From Streptomyces sp. Isolate_45 (GTDB lineage Bacteria; Actinomycetota; Actinomycetes; Streptomycetales; Streptomycetaceae), in NCBI RefSeq assembly GCF_024721315.2, contig NZ_JANFAK020000015.1, positions 1 through 64,000 of the forward strand: DNA of 64,000 nt. Reading direction: 5' to 3'. The notes under the pieces are model-generated. The model made no database searches. It saw only the letters and a program-made list of their open reading frames with translations, and was not told the origin of the DNA. Below are positions 9,137-18,100 of this stretch, piece by piece. A program made the translations under genes and the position numbers. The stretch's first letter is position 1, and each line of letters starts with the position of its first letter.

Positions 9137-9676
9137 ATGTCCCTCGACACCCTGAAGTCGGCCATACCGGACTTCGCCAAGGACCTGAAGCTGAACCTCG
9201 GTTCGGTCATCGGCAATCAGGACACCCTCTCGCAGCAGCAGCTGTGGGGCACCGTGCTGGCCTGCGCCATCGCGGCCCGCTCCCCGCGCGTCCTGCGTGA
9301 GCTGGAGCCCGAGGCGAAGGCGGCGCTGACCCCGGAGGCGTACTCCGCCGCCAAGTCGGCCGCCGCCATCATGGCGATGAACAACGTCTTCTACCGCACG
9401 CGCCACCTGCTCTCCGACCCGGAGTACGGGACGATGCGCGCGGGCCTGCGGATGAACGTCATCGGCAACCCCGGTGTCGAGAAGGTCGACTTCGAGCTGT
9501 GGTCCCTCGCGGTCTCCGCGATCAACGGCTGCGGCCAGTGCCTGGACTCGCACGAGCAGGTCCTGCGCAAGGCCGGCGTCGACCGCGAGACGGTCCAGGA
9601 GGCCTTCAAGGTCGCCTCGGTGATCCAGGCCGTCGCCGTCACCCTCGACGCGGAAGCGACCCTCGCCGCCGAGTGA
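9137..9676 (+). CDS. ahpD: Alkylhydroperoxidase AhpD
   Basis: A 179-residue all-helical protein with the CxxC pair Cys132 and Cys135 in [12 protein letters not shown], preceded by the conserved Glu/His environment of AhpD. In mycobacteria AhpD acts as the thiol reductase linking AhpC to lipoamide-dependent reducing power; the same role is inferred. Starts three bases after the ahpC stop and ends before a strong hairpin, so it closes the operon. Confidence 0.96.
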   Translation: MSLDTLKSAIPDFAKDLKLNLGSVIGNQDTLSQQQLWGTVLACAIAARSPRVLRELEPEAKAALTPEAYSAAKSAAAIMAMNNVFYRTRHLLSDPEYGTMRAGLRMNVIGNPGVEKVDFELWSLAVSAINGCGQCLDSHEQVLRKAGVDRETVQEAFKVASVIQAVAVTLDAEATLAAE

Positions 9677-9694
9677 CCGCACGCCTCACACGTG

Positions 9695-9732
9695 AGGGGC
9701 CCCCGCCGCCGTTCCCGGCCGCGGGGGCCCCT
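9695..9732. terminator. ahpCD terminator hairpin
   Basis: A perfect 12-bp GC stem (AGGGGCCCCCGC and its complement) with a 14-base loop, between convergent genes. Confidence 0.75.
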
Positions 9733-9736
9733 TCGT

Positions 9737-10426
9737 TCACTTCTCGAGCCGGCTCATCAGGGCCCGGGCGTCCTCGATCAGGGCCGCGGCGAGGGCGTCC
9801 TCGTCGGGTTCCGAGTCGGGGGCGACGTCGGTCCCGGCGGTGTGCCATTCAAGCGCGATCGTGAAGACCGCGCCCCCGGCGAGGACCTGGATGCGGGGAG
9901 CCATGACGTGCCGGAAGAGCAGCGCCCGCTCCCCCAGCCCCGGCACCTCCTGCGCGTCGGTGGGATCGGTCGCCGTCCGCGCGTCGAGCGCGGGCCCCGC
10001 TCCGAACTCGGTCGCCGGGTCGGTCCGCTTGTGCAGTTCGACGAGCACGTGGCCGAAGTAGCTGGTCCTCTCGTCCTCCCAGCCGCTGGAGAACGAGCAG
10101 AACGACCAGTCCAACGCCGGGCTCCGCCCCTGCCGCTTCGGCCCGCGGTCCAGGTTCCCCGCGAACCCGGAGAGGGCCTTCAGCTCGGCGTCCTGGCACA
10201 GGTCCTCGGTGTGCCGGTAGGCGAGCGGCGGACCGTCGGCGAATCGATCCTGCACGGCCAGGACCCCCGCCCACACGGCAGAGGCCACCACCGCCCCGCC
10301 CAGGGCCCACCACCACGCCCTGCGGGGCCCCTTCGGCCCGGCTCCGTCCTCGACCTCCAGGAGCCGCGCGGCCTCGGCCGGGCGCTCGGAGGTCCACTCC
10401 CCTTCGAGCTCAGGCTCGCTGATCAT
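9737..10426 (-). CDS. Single-pass membrane protein of unknown function
   Basis: A 229-residue protein not assigned to a family. The N-terminal 35 residues are charged, one membrane segment follows (about 37-59, WWWALGGAVVASAVWAGVLA), and the rest is predicted to be outside the membrane. It has two cysteines, in DLCQDAELKAL and WSFCSFSSGW, which could form a disulfide. Its ATG lies 17 bp inside the end of the upstream permease gene, so the two are probably translationally coupled. Confidence 0.75.
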   Translation of the reverse strand: MISEPELEGEWTSERPAEAARLLEVEDGAGPKGPRRAWWWALGGAVVASAVWAGVLAVQDRFADGPPLAYRHTEDLCQDAELKALSGFAGNLDRGPKRQGRSPALDWSFCSFSSGWEDERTSYFGHVLVELHKRTDPATEFGAGPALDARTATDPTDAQEVPGLGERALLFRHVMAPRIQVLAGGAVFTIALEWHTAGTDVAPDSEPDEDALAAALIEDARALMSRLEK

Positions 10427-11756
10427 CCCCGGCCTCCCGTACGGCCACTTCCACCGCGGTCGCCCCGTGCGGCCCGGGTCCGCTCAGGGCGGGGATCCCG
10501 CGCTGTTCGCGGGAGTACGCCCGCAGGTAGCCGACCACCGTGTTGGTGACGGCGGCCAGCGGCACGGCGACCACCGCTCCGCCGATGCCCGCGACCATCC
10601 CGCCGGCGGCCACCGCCAGCACCACCGCGAGCGGGTGGACCCGTACGGCCCTGCCGAGGATGAAGGGCTGCAGGACGTGGCCCTCGATCTGCTGCACCGC
10701 CAGCACCACGAGGACGACCATCAGCGCGGTGAACGGCCCCTCGGTCACCAGCGCCACGACCACCGCCAGCGCCCCGGAGATCACGGCGCCGACCAGCGGG
10801 ATGAAGGCGAACAGGAAGATGAAGACGGCCAGGGGCACGGCCATCGTCACGTTGAGGAAGTAGAGCCCGAGGCCGATGAAGACGGCGTCGATGAGCGCGA
10901 CGAGCACGGTGCCGCGCACGTACGCCGTCAGCGTGCGCCAGGCGCGCGGACCGGCGCCCGCGACCCCGGGACGGGCCGCGGCGGGAACCAGGCCGAGGGC
11001 CCAGGTCCAGATCTTCTTGCCGTCGTAGAGCAGGAAGAGGGTGGAGAACATCGCGAGCAGCATGCCCGTCAGCACCTCGACGAGCACCGTCACGCCTTGC
11101 AGGCCGGCGGAGGTGATCTCCTCGGTGTTGGTGCCGATGGTCTCGCTGAGGTTCTTCGCGATGTCGTTGATCTGCTTCTCGGTCACGTGGAACGGACTGT
11201 CCAGTGCCCAGGTCTTGAGCTCGTTGATGCCTTCGCGAAGACGGTTCGAGAGGTCGTCGAGGTTGTCCATGACCTGCCAGACGACGAACCAGCCGACCAG
11301 CCCGATCACGACGAACCCGAGGATCGCGGTGACGGCGGTGGCCAGTCCGCGCGGCAGCCCCAGCCGGCGGAGCCGGACCACGAACGGCTGGAGCAGGGCG
11401 GTCACCAGCATGGCGGCGGCGAAGGCGAGGACGACCAGGCGCACTTCGCTGATCACCCTCATCAGCACCCACAGCAGTCCGGCGAGCAGCAGCAGCCGCC
11501 AGCTGGCCTCCGCGGCGACGCGCACCCCCCAGGGGATGACGCTGACCGGATCGGGCCGCTCCGGCGCCCCGCCCGGGCCCGTGCCGGCGCGCGCGGCCGC
11601 GGTCTGCGCCTCGGCGGTCACCGCGGGGGCGGGCAGCGGCGGTTCGCCGGCGCCCTCGGCCTCGGCCTGGACCTCGGCGCGCCGCTCGTCCAGGCGCGCC
11701 TCCATCCGGCTGAGTCTGCTCCCGAGCCGGCCGAGCCAGCCTGCCGTCTTCGCCAT
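10410..11756 (-). CDS. AI-2E family (PerM-like) membrane permease
   Basis: A 448-residue integral membrane protein of the AI-2E/PerM/YdbO family. A charged tail with coiled-coil character (1-75) precedes paired membrane segments (about 100-145), a soluble loop with WVVWQ-type start (about 170-250), and five or more C-terminal helices including VPLAVFIFLFAFIPLVGAVI, typical of the family. Transported substrates are unproven for most members. ATG 11756 is preceded by AAAGGAAC; the frame is open further upstream, but that extension lies in the intergenic region and its hairpin. Confidence 0.87.
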   Translation of the reverse strand: MAKTAGWLGRLGSRLSRMEARLDERRAEVQAEAEGAGEPPLPAPAVTAEAQTAAARAGTGPGGAPERPDPVSVIPWGVRVAAEASWRLLLLAGLLWVLMRVISEVRLVVLAFAAAMLVTALLQPFVVRLRRLGLPRGLATAVTAILGFVVIGLVGWFVVWQVMDNLDDLSNRLREGINELKTWALDSPFHVTEKQINDIAKNLSETIGTNTEEITSAGLQGVTVLVEVLTGMLLAMFSTLFLLYDGKKIWTWALGLVPAAARPGVAGAGPRAWRTLTAYVRGTVLVALIDAVFIGLGLYFLNVTMAVPLAVFIFLFAFIPLVGAVISGALAVVVALVTEGPFTALMVVLVVLAVQQIEGHVLQPFILGRAVRVHPLAVVLAVAAGGMVAGIGGAVVAVPLAAVTNTVVGYLRAYSREQRGIPALSGPGPHGATAVEVAVREAGDDQRA

Positions 11757-11825
11757 GTCGTTCCTTTCCCCCCGCCCACCGCGTCGGCGTGCCCCGTGCG
11801 GCCGCGCCCCGCACGACCGTACACG

Positions 11826-11864
11826 CGAGCAGCCCCGCACCGTAGGACGGTGCGGGGCTGCTCG
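11826..11864. terminator. Terminator after the SLT-type gene
   Basis: A perfect 17-bp stem (arms around GAGCAGCCCCGCACCG) with a 5-base loop lies downstream of the leftward SLT-type gene and upstream of the permease start. Confidence 0.8.
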
Positions 11865-11880
11865 GGGTCGGGCGGGCCGA

Positions 11881-12612
11881 CTAGTACCAGTTGTTGGCCT
11901 GCCAGAAGCTCCAGGCGCCACACGGGCTGCCGTAGCGCTCGTTCATGTAGTTCAGGCCCCACTTGATCTGGGTGGCCGGGTTGGTGCGCCAGTCGGCGCC
12001 GGCCGAGGCCATCTTCGTACCGGGCAGCGCCTGGACCAGACCGTACGCGCCCGAGGAGGCGTTGACGGCCTTGTAGTTCCAGGTCGACTCGTGGTTGATG
12101 ATGTTGGAGAAGCACTGGAACTGCCCGGCCGGGACCATCTGCTGGGCCATGGCCTTGACCTGGGCGACCGTGTAGGAGCCCTGGACGGGGAAGTCCGCGG
12201 AGTCACGGGCCGCGGACCGGCTCGCGATCTCGCCCTCCTCCTCGCGCTCGGCCTTGGCCTTGGCCTCCAGGTCGGCCTTTTCCTTGTCCTTCTTCGCCTT
12301 GTCGGCCTTCTCGGCCTCGGCCTTCTTGGACTTGGCGTCCTCGGCGGCCTGGACGCGAGCGGCTTCCTCCGTCGAGCGCTTGGCGTCGGTGTCGGCGGCG
12401 TGGGCGATGGCGTCGGCCTGCTGCGCGAGGGTGGCGCTCTGGACCTGGGCCTGCTCGTCGACCGGGATTTCAGCGAGGAGAGTCGCGCCGGAAGCGGTCG
12501 TCTCAAGGTCGTTCGAGGAGGGGTCGCCGGTGGCAACGCCCACGACTGCGCCGACGGTGGTGACCGCGGTGGCCGAAGCCACTGCGAAACCCCGAACCGA
12601 GATCCGGCTCAC
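11881..12612 (-). CDS. Secreted SLT-type lytic transglycosylase-like protein
   Basis: A 243-residue exported protein. Start GTG 12612 follows GGAAGG at five bases. The N terminus (VSRISVRGFAVASATAVTTV) is a signal or anchor sequence. Residues about 50-115 are Ala/Lys/Glu-rich with heptad character (coiled coil). The C-terminal domain (about 150-243) has GAYGLVQALPGTKMASAGAD and ends in CGAWSFWQANNWY, matching the compact SLT fold found in Streptomyces secreted cell-wall hydrolases linked to germination and growth. The catalytic glutamate is probably within NHESTW. Preceded by a long leader that may be a regulatory RNA. Confidence 0.85.
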   Translation of the reverse strand: MSRISVRGFAVASATAVTTVGAVVGVATGDPSSNDLETTASGATLLAEIPVDEQAQVQSATLAQQADAIAHAADTDAKRSTEEAARVQAAEDAKSKKAEAEKADKAKKDKEKADLEAKAKAEREEEGEIASRSAARDSADFPVQGSYTVAQVKAMAQQMVPAGQFQCFSNIINHESTWNYKAVNASSGAYGLVQALPGTKMASAGADWRTNPATQIKWGLNYMNERYGSPCGAWSFWQANNWY

Positions 12613-12934
12613 ACGGTGTCCTTCCAGCAGCGTCCGCAGTGACCGCGCGGGCGCAAGAGTGCCCTCGACACTGGCCTCCGCGGTGGTGCGGTCACTGGAG
12701 GCGCGGGCCCGTGGGCAACTCCCCTGCGGGAATCGCCGCGTGAAGCTCGGGCGGCATACGGCCAACGGTTCTGGAGTTGTGGTGCTGCGCGTACCTCACG
12801 GGAGGTACAGGTGTGCCGTATGCGGGGCCTGACGGGAAACAGACTCTGCCGGACCCCGACGCCGCAGGGCAATTCCGCGTTGCGTGGGAAAGGTCACACC
12901 TGGCATGCGGCAGCTGTTTGCGACAAAGGGCTGT
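12613..12934 (-). promoter_or_regulatory. Long 5' leader and promoter region of the SLT-type gene
   Basis: The 320 bp between the phoH terminator and the SLT start contain no convincing gene. On the leftward strand there is a potential RNA domain at 12901-12809 closed by AGGUGUG and CACACCU, immediately followed by a hairpin at 12808-12791 (GUACCUC and GAGGUAC around a four-base loop). Secreted cell-wall hydrolase genes in Streptomyces are known in several cases to be controlled by c-di-AMP (ydaO) riboswitches, but the canonical ydaO core motifs are not evident here. Confidence 0.45.
12809..12901 (-). ncRNA. Candidate structured leader RNA domain
   Basis: 93 nt closed by a perfect 7-bp terminal helix, AGGUGUG with CACACCU. 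The interior is GC-rich with CCCGUCAG near the 3' side. A 7-bp hairpin abuts the 3' end of the closing helix. Family unknown; no riboswitch class is assigned. Confidence 0.35.
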
Positions 12935-12996
12935 GCAGCACGACGCCGCCCGGCTAGGCTCTGAGCCTTTTGCCGGGCGGCGCCAACTCGTGCTGC
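12935..12996 (-). terminator. Large hairpin downstream of phoH
   Basis: A two-tier stem: an outer 9-bp helix (GCAGCACGA with TCGTGCTGC) and an inner perfect 11-bp helix (CGCCGCCCGGC with GCCGGGCGGCG), plus a small apical stem. It lies 29 bp past the leftward phoH stop codon. Confidence 0.75.
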
Positions 12997-13024
12997 GGTT
13001 ATGGGGCTTTTGGCCCGTTGCGGA

Positions 13025-14341
13025 TCAGAGTGTCTCCAGCATCTCGGTGACCAGCGCGGCGATCGGGGAGCGCTCGGAGCGGGTCAGCGTGATGTGCGCG
13101 AACAGCGGATGCCCCTTCAGCTTCTCGACGACGGCGACGACTCCGTCGTACCGGCCGACCCTCAGGTTGTCCCGCTGTGCGACGTCGTGGGTCAGTACGA
13201 CCCGCGAGTTGGCGCCGATCCGGGAGAGCACCGTCAGGAGCACGTTGCGTTCCAGGGACTGCGCCTCGTCCACGATCACGAAGGCGTCGTGCAGCGAACG
13301 GCCGCGGATGTGCGTGAGCGGCAGGACCTCCAGCATGCCGCGGTTCAGCACTTCCTCGATGACCTCACGACCGGCGACGGCCGAGAGGGTGTCGAAGACC
13401 GCCTGCGCCCAGGGGCTCATCTTCTCGGAGGCGTCGCCCGGCAGGTAGCCGAGGTCCTGGCCGCCGACCGCGTACAACGGCCGGAAGACCATCACCTTCT
13501 GGTGCTGCCTCCGTTCCAGGACGGCCTCCAGGCCGGCGCACAGGGCGAGCGCGGACTTCCCGGTGCCCGCCCGGCCGCCCATGGAGAGGATCCCGATCTC
13601 CGGATCGAGCAGCAGGTCGAGGGCGATGCGCTGCTCGGCGCTGCGTCCGTGCAGCCCGAAGGCCTCGCGGTCGCCCCGTACGAGCTTCACGTTGCCGTCG
13701 GCCGTGACCCGGCCCAGCGCCTTGCCGCGCTCGGACTGGAGGACCAGTCCGGTGTGGACGGGCAGCTCGGCCGCCTCGGGAACGTAGAGGCGCTCCTCGG
13801 AGAAGAGGAGGTCCACCTGTTCGCCGGAGAGGGCGAGCTCGCTCATGCCGGTCCAGCCGCCGTCGGTGATGGCGAGTTCGGCGCGGTATTCCTCCGCCAG
13901 CAGCCCCACGGAGGAGGCCTTGATGCGCAGGGGAAGATCCTTCGACACGACCGTGACGTCGTAGCCCTCGGCCTGGAGGTTGCGGGCGACCGCGAGGATC
14001 CGCGAGTCGTTGTCCCCCAGCCGGAAGCCGGCCGGCAGGACGCCCGGGTCGGAGTGGTTGAGCTCGACGCGCAGCGTGCCGCCCAGATCGCCCAGCGGGA
14101 TGGGGGCGTCGAGACGTCCGTACCGGACCCGGAAGTCGTCGAGCAGGCGCAGGGCCTGGCGCGCGAAGTAGCCGAGTTCGGGATGGTGCCTCTTTGCCTC
14201 CAGCTCGGTGATCACCACGATCGGGAGCACGACCTCGTGCTCGTCGAAGCGGGAGATCGCGTTGGGGTCTGCCAGCAGGACGCTGGTGTCGAGGACGTAG
14301 GTGCGCCTGTCGGGCAGGCGGCGCTTTGTGCTGGTCACCAC
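13025..14341 (-). CDS. PIN domain-PhoH ATPase (PhoH2-type)
   Basis: A 438-residue fusion of an N-terminal PIN-type RNase domain (about 13-150; acidic residues in [20 protein letters not shown] and [10 protein letters not shown]) and a C-terminal PhoH-family P-loop ATPase (about 225-430) with Walker [13 protein letters not shown] and Walker [11 protein letters not shown]. Proteins of this layout (PhoH2) couple sequence-specific RNA unwinding to cleavage in mycobacteria; the same is inferred here. Two adjacent GTG codons (14341, 14338) could start it. Ends before a large hairpin. Confidence 0.9.
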   Translation of the reverse strand: MVTSTKRRLPDRRTYVLDTSVLLADPNAISRFDEHEVVLPIVVITELEAKRHHPELGYFARQALRLLDDFRVRYGRLDAPIPLGDLGGTLRVELNHSDPGVLPAGFRLGDNDSRILAVARNLQAEGYDVTVVSKDLPLRIKASSVGLLAEEYRAELAITDGGWTGMSELALSGEQVDLLFSEERLYVPEAAELPVHTGLVLQSERGKALGRVTADGNVKLVRGDREAFGLHGRSAEQRIALDLLLDPEIGILSMGGRAGTGKSALALCAGLEAVLERRQHQKVMVFRPLYAVGGQDLGYLPGDASEKMSPWAQAVFDTLSAVAGREVIEEVLNRGMLEVLPLTHIRGRSLHDAFVIVDEAQSLERNVLLTVLSRIGANSRVVLTHDVAQRDNLRVGRYDGVVAVVEKLKGHPLFAHITLTRSERSPIAALVTEMLETL

Positions 14342-14694
14342 GGAAGGACGTACCCCCTCGGAAGAGGTCGGGCCATGAAGACCGGACCGGTCAACGGCGC
14401 CAATGCAAGGGCCGCATTCCGGCCCTCCAATCCGACCGTGCGAACCGCACGCGCGTCCTGGTGCAAAGGGCCTCCCGGGCGGACGGCCCTGTGCCGTCCG
14501 CTGAGACTCGACACCCGTGGATCGGACGTCGACCTGCCAGGGTTATGCCCTCGAACATGCGCGGCCATGCCATGGCATATGACGGACGCTCGGTGAACCC
14601 CTGGTGAAGGCCTTGCGCGGGGGACGAACGGGGGCAGAGGGGATACCGGCACTCCGAGGGGGGCGCCGGCCGCCGGAATTCCGGCCCCGGGAAA
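14342..14694. other. Intergenic region between uppS and phoH
   Basis: No gene is supported in these 353 bp. It contains a 7-bp hairpin (CGGACGG with CCGTCCG, 14480-14500) suitable as a weak terminator for leftward uppS transcription, the short palindrome TGCCATGGCA, and GCCGGAATTCCGGC close to the uppS stop. The right part follows uppS and the left part must carry the phoH promoter. Confidence 0.5.
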
Positions 14695-15456
14695 TCAGCT
14701 GCCGTAGCGCCGGTGCCGGGCCGCGTAGTCGCGCAGCGCGCGCAGGAAGTCGACCTTGCGGAAGGCCGGCCAGAAGACCTCGCAGAAGTAGTACTCGGAG
14801 TGCGCGCTCTGCCACAGCATGAATCCGGACAGTCGCTGCTCACCGCTGGTGCGGATCACCAGGTCCGGGTCGGGCTGGCCCCGGGTGTAGAGGTGCTCGG
14901 AGATGTGGTCGATGTCCAGGATCTCGGCGAGCTCCTCGATGGAGGTGCCCTTCTCGTGGTGCTCCAGCAGCAGGGAGCGGACCGCGTCGGCGATCTCCTG
15001 GCGGCCGCCGTAGCCGACCGCGACGTTGACGAGTATCCCGTCGACGTCGTGCGTGGCCTGCTCGGCCTCCTTGAGCACGGACTGCGTCCGCGAGGGCAGA
15101 ATGTCGAGGTTCCCGACGTGGTGGACGCGCCAGCGGCCGTCCGCCGCGAGGCCCCGGACCGTGTTCTCGATGATGTTGAGCAGCGGGCGGAGCTCGACCT
15201 CGGGCCGGTCCAGGTTGTCCGTGGAGAGCATCCACAGGGTGACGACCTCGACGTCCGTCTCGGTGCACCAGCCCAGCATCTCCGAGATCTTGTCGGCCCC
15301 GGCCTGGTGGCCCTGCTCCGTCGTGCCTCCCGACGCCTTGGCCCAGCGCCGGTTCCCGTCCAGGATGACGCCGATGTGCTTCGGCGACGCGTCATGGTCG
15401 AGGCGGCCTTCCACCCGGCGTGCGTAGAGCCTGTACACCAGGTCGCGCAGCTTCAC
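14695..15456 (-). CDS. uppS: Isoprenyl (undecaprenyl) diphosphate synthase
   Basis: A 253-residue cis-prenyltransferase making the C55 lipid carrier for cell-wall synthesis. The conserved catalytic Asp33 is in HIGVILDGNRRWAK; the central LWMLSTDNLDRP and the C-terminal DLVIRTSGEQRLSGFMLWQS and YSEYYFCEVFWPAFRK-type motifs are present (here SAHSEYYFCEVFWP). ATG start. Divergent from the aldo/keto reductase gene. Confidence 0.96.
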   Translation of the reverse strand: MKLRDLVYRLYARRVEGRLDHDASPKHIGVILDGNRRWAKASGGTTEQGHQAGADKISEMLGWCTETDVEVVTLWMLSTDNLDRPEVELRPLLNIIENTVRGLAADGRWRVHHVGNLDILPSRTQSVLKEAEQATHDVDGILVNVAVGYGGRQEIADAVRSLLLEHHEKGTSIEELAEILDIDHISEHLYTRGQPDPDLVIRTSGEQRLSGFMLWQSAHSEYYFCEVFWPAFRKVDFLRALRDYAARHRRYGS

Positions 15457-15583
15457 GATCTTCGAGCCCCTCCGTGCAATGCCCCCGAGCGAATTGCGGT
15501 CTCCCCCGAGTCCGCCACATTACTGCGCGGTGGGATCGGGTACCCAACTCGGTCTGTCACAAGTCCGTGATAGGGAGGACATC

Positions 15584-16621
15584 GTGACTGATACCAATCC
15601 CTATCGGGCAGAGCCTTCGCGCTACGACTCCATGGAGTACCGCCGCACCGGCCGCAGCGGCCTCAAGCTCCCCGCCGTCTCCCTCGGCCTCTGGCACAAC
15701 TTCGGCGACGACGCGTCCCTGGAGAACCAGCGGGCGATCCTGCGTCGGGCCTTCGACCTCGGCGTGACCCACTTCGACCTGGCCAACAACTACGGCCCGC
15801 CCCCGGGCTCGGCCGAGCTCAACTTCGGCAAGATCTTCGCGCAGGACTTCGCGGCGCACCGCGAGGAGCTGGTGCTCTCCACCAAGGCCGGCTACTTCAT
15901 GCACCCCGGCCCGTACGGGGAGTGGGGCAGCCGCAAGTACCTGCTCGGCTCGCTCGACGCCTCCCTGAAGCGGATGGGCGTGGACTACGTCGACGTCTTC
16001 TACTCGCACCGCTTCGACCCGGAGACCCCGCTGGAGGAGACCATGGGCGCGCTCGCGTCCGCGGTCCGGCAGGGCAAGGCGCTGTACGTGGGCGTCTCCT
16101 CGTACACCGCCGAGCAGACGGCCGAGGCGGCCCGGATCCTGACGGACATGGGCGTGCGGCCGCTGATCCACCAGCCCTCGTACTCCATGATCAACCGCTG
16201 GACGGAGGAGGACGCGCTGCTGGACACCCTGGAGGAGGCCGGCATGGGCTGCATCTCCTTCGCGCCGCTCGCCCAGGGGCTCCTGACGGGCAAGTACCTG
16301 AAGGACATCCCGGCGGGCTCGCGGGCCACCCAGGGCAAGTCCCTGAACCCGGCGCTCCTCTCGGAGGACGTCGTCCGGCGCCTGAACGGGCTGAACGAGA
16401 TCGCCGCGCGGCGCGGGCAGTCGTTGGCGCAGCTGGCGCTCAAGTGGGTGCTGCGGGACGACCGGATGACGTCGGCCCTGATCGGCGCGTCGAGCGTCAG
16501 GCAGTTGGAGGAGAACGTGGCCGCGTTGGCGGCGGCGCCTTTGTCGGAGCAGGAGTTGAAGGAGATCGACTCCTTCGCCGTCTCCACCCCCGGCACCAAC
16601 ATCTGGGCCCAGCGCGGCTGA
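15584..16621 (+). CDS. Aldo/keto reductase (YghZ-like)
   Basis: A 345-residue NADPH-dependent AKR. The catalytic tetrad is visible as Asp65 and Tyr70 (HFDLANNYG), Lys101 (LSTKAGYF) and His142 (VFYSHRFDP). The GxxSAE-type region and the C-terminal ALIGASSVRQLEENVAAL cofactor motif fit the AKR14/YghZ group, which reduces small aldehydes such as L-glyceraldehyde 3-phosphate; the actual substrate here is unknown. GTG 15584 is preceded by GGGAGG at five bases, which rules against the in-frame ATG at 15479. Confidence 0.92.
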   Translation: MTDTNPYRAEPSRYDSMEYRRTGRSGLKLPAVSLGLWHNFGDDASLENQRAILRRAFDLGVTHFDLANNYGPPPGSAELNFGKIFAQDFAAHREELVLSTKAGYFMHPGPYGEWGSRKYLLGSLDASLKRMGVDYVDVFYSHRFDPETPLEETMGALASAVRQGKALYVGVSSYTAEQTAEAARILTDMGVRPLIHQPSYSMINRWTEEDALLDTLEEAGMGCISFAPLAQGLLTGKYLKDIPAGSRATQGKSLNPALLSEDVVRRLNGLNEIAARRGQSLAQLALKWVLRDDRMTSALIGASSVRQLEENVAALAAAPLSEQELKEIDSFAVSTPGTNIWAQRG

Positions 16622-16669
16622 CCTGCGGCGATGACGCACCACTGCGGTGCGGGCGCGGAAAACAAAAAA

Positions 16670-16704
16670 CGGGCCGGTCCGTGGGGGGGATACGGACCGG
16701 CCCG
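16670..16704 (-). terminator. Intrinsic terminator with T-run on the leftward strand
   Basis: A perfect 13-bp stem (CGGGCCGGTCCGT and complement) with a 9-base loop. On the minus strand it is followed by TTTTTTGTTTT, a rare classical intrinsic terminator in this GC-rich genome, ending the prepilin peptidase transcript. It also closes the rightward aldo/keto reductase gene. Confidence 0.88.
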
Positions 16705-16763
16705 AGGGGGGGGTTCCACCATAACCCTTCGTAAAGCATGCTGCGTGCATCGGCGCGAAATGA

Positions 16764-17504
16764 TTACGCTCCGAATCCGCCCAGCAGCACTCCGGTGAGC
16801 GCTCCGGCCGCCATGAAGGGTCCGAAGGCGAATCCCTGCTTGCGGTTGGCGCGGCCGCTCAGCAGCAGGCCGAGCCCGTACAGGGCGCCGTAGAGGAAGC
16901 CCAGGAACGCACCGGCCGTCCATACCCCCCACCCGTACCACCCAAGAGCGACCCCCAGCGGGAGCGCCAGCTTGACGTCGCCGAGGCCCATGCCGGCGGG
17001 GTTGATCAGGAACAGCACGAGGTACGCCGCCCCGAGCGCGCCCCCGCCCAGCAGTGCGAGCCGCCACGAGCCCGCCGCGCCGGGGAGCAGGGCCGCGCAG
17101 CCGAGGAGGCCGGCGGTGGCGGCGGCGAGGGGGAGGGTCAGTACGTCGGGGAGCCGGTGCACGGCGAGGTCGACGAGGGCCAGCAGGACGAGGACGGGCG
17201 CGAGGGCGACGAAGACGGCCGCCTCGGGGCGGGGCGCCCCGGCGGCGGCGAGGGCGGCGCAAGCCGCGGCGGTGACGGCGGCGGCCGTGGCGGCACCGAG
17301 CCGGGTGGGCCCGTACCGGTGTCCCCGGCGTCGGTCGGGGCCGCACCGGGCGGACCCGAGCCAGCCGGGGATCGGGTGCCCGTCGGGGCAGTGCGCCCGC
17401 CAGGGCGTCTCCGGCGGCACGGAGAGCCGGTACGCGGCGCGGGGCAGCAGGAGCCCCGTGGCGGCGCCGTAGGAGGCGGCGAGGATGGCCGCGAGGATGC
17501 CCAT
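16764..17504 (-). CDS. Type IV prepilin peptidase (A24 family, TadV/PilD-like)
   Basis: A 246-residue polytopic membrane aspartyl protease. The two catalytic aspartates are Asp112 in LVDLAVHRLPD and Asp176 in GMGLGDVKL. Five or six hydrophobic segments surround them. A cytoplasmic loop with HCPDGHPIPGW recalls the N-terminal domain of larger prepilin peptidases, although only two cysteines are present. It is the only prepilin peptidase in the window and probably processes the Flp and TadE-like pilins encoded 15 kb away. ATG 17504 lacks an obvious ribosome site. Confidence 0.88.
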   Translation of the reverse strand: MGILAAILAASYGAATGLLLPRAAYRLSVPPETPWRAHCPDGHPIPGWLGSARCGPDRRRGHRYGPTRLGAATAAAVTAAACAALAAAGAPRPEAAVFVALAPVLVLLALVDLAVHRLPDVLTLPLAAATAGLLGCAALLPGAAGSWRLALLGGGALGAAYLVLFLINPAGMGLGDVKLALPLGVALGWYGWGVWTAGAFLGFLYGALYGLGLLLSGRANRKQGFAFGPFMAAGALTGVLLGGFGA

Positions 17505-17639
17505 GCCGTGACGGTAGGCGGTGGCGTCGGGCCGCGTGGAGGGGCCCGGTGCCCCGCGCGCCCGGTCCGCGCGCCCGGTCCGCGCACCCGGGCCCCGCGC
17601 ACCCTGGCCCCGCGGCCCGGGACCCGGCAAGGTGGCCGC

Positions 17640-17990
17640 ATGGGGAAGTGGGCGGACGGCTACGGGACGCTGCGGGCCGGGGACGTGACGGTGGCGCTGG
17701 AGGTGGCCGCCTCGTACGGGGCGCGCACGCGGGGGCTGCTGGGGCGCGACGGGATCGAGGGGGCCCTGCTGCTCACCCCGGCGGCGAGCGTGCACACGTT
17801 CCGGATGCGCTTCCCGATCGACGTGGCGTACCTGGACCGGCACTTCGGGGTCCTCGCCGTCCGCACGATGGTCCCGGGGCGGCTCGGCCTGCCGCGCCCG
17901 CGCGCCCGGTACGTCCTGGAGGCGGAGGCGGGCGCCATGGCACGGTGGGGCGTCCGGCCGGGCGGCCGCGTGGAGCTGAACGGCGCCTGA
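17640..17990 (+). CDS. DUF192 family protein
   Basis: A 116-residue single-domain DUF192 protein: ARTRGLLGRDGIEGALLLTP followed by SVHTFRMRFPIDVAYLD and YVLEAEAGAMARWGVRPGGRV, the family signature. Most family members are predicted to be exported; no signal peptide is visible here. Function is unknown. It is divergent from the prepilin peptidase gene with about 135 bp between; DUF192 genes are often seen near pilus or secretion genes, which is suggestive only. ATG preceded by AAGG. Confidence 0.85.
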   Translation: MGKWADGYGTLRAGDVTVALEVAASYGARTRGLLGRDGIEGALLLTPAASVHTFRMRFPIDVAYLDRHFGVLAVRTMVPGRLGLPRPRARYVLEAEAGAMARWGVRPGGRVELNGA

Positions 17991-18100
17991 GCGCGGGCGG
18001 AGCCGGCGTCCGACGGGCGGGACTTTGCCGACACGATCGGGGGCCCGGGGCTCACGGGCGGTAGGTTGGGGCGGTTGAGCTGGGGTGGCAGGGGAGCGGC

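Noticed and set aside
12809..12901. c-di-AMP (ydaO) riboswitch assignment
   Set aside because: The closing helix and gene context fit, but the conserved ydaO core segments are not seen together, so only a generic structured leader is reported.
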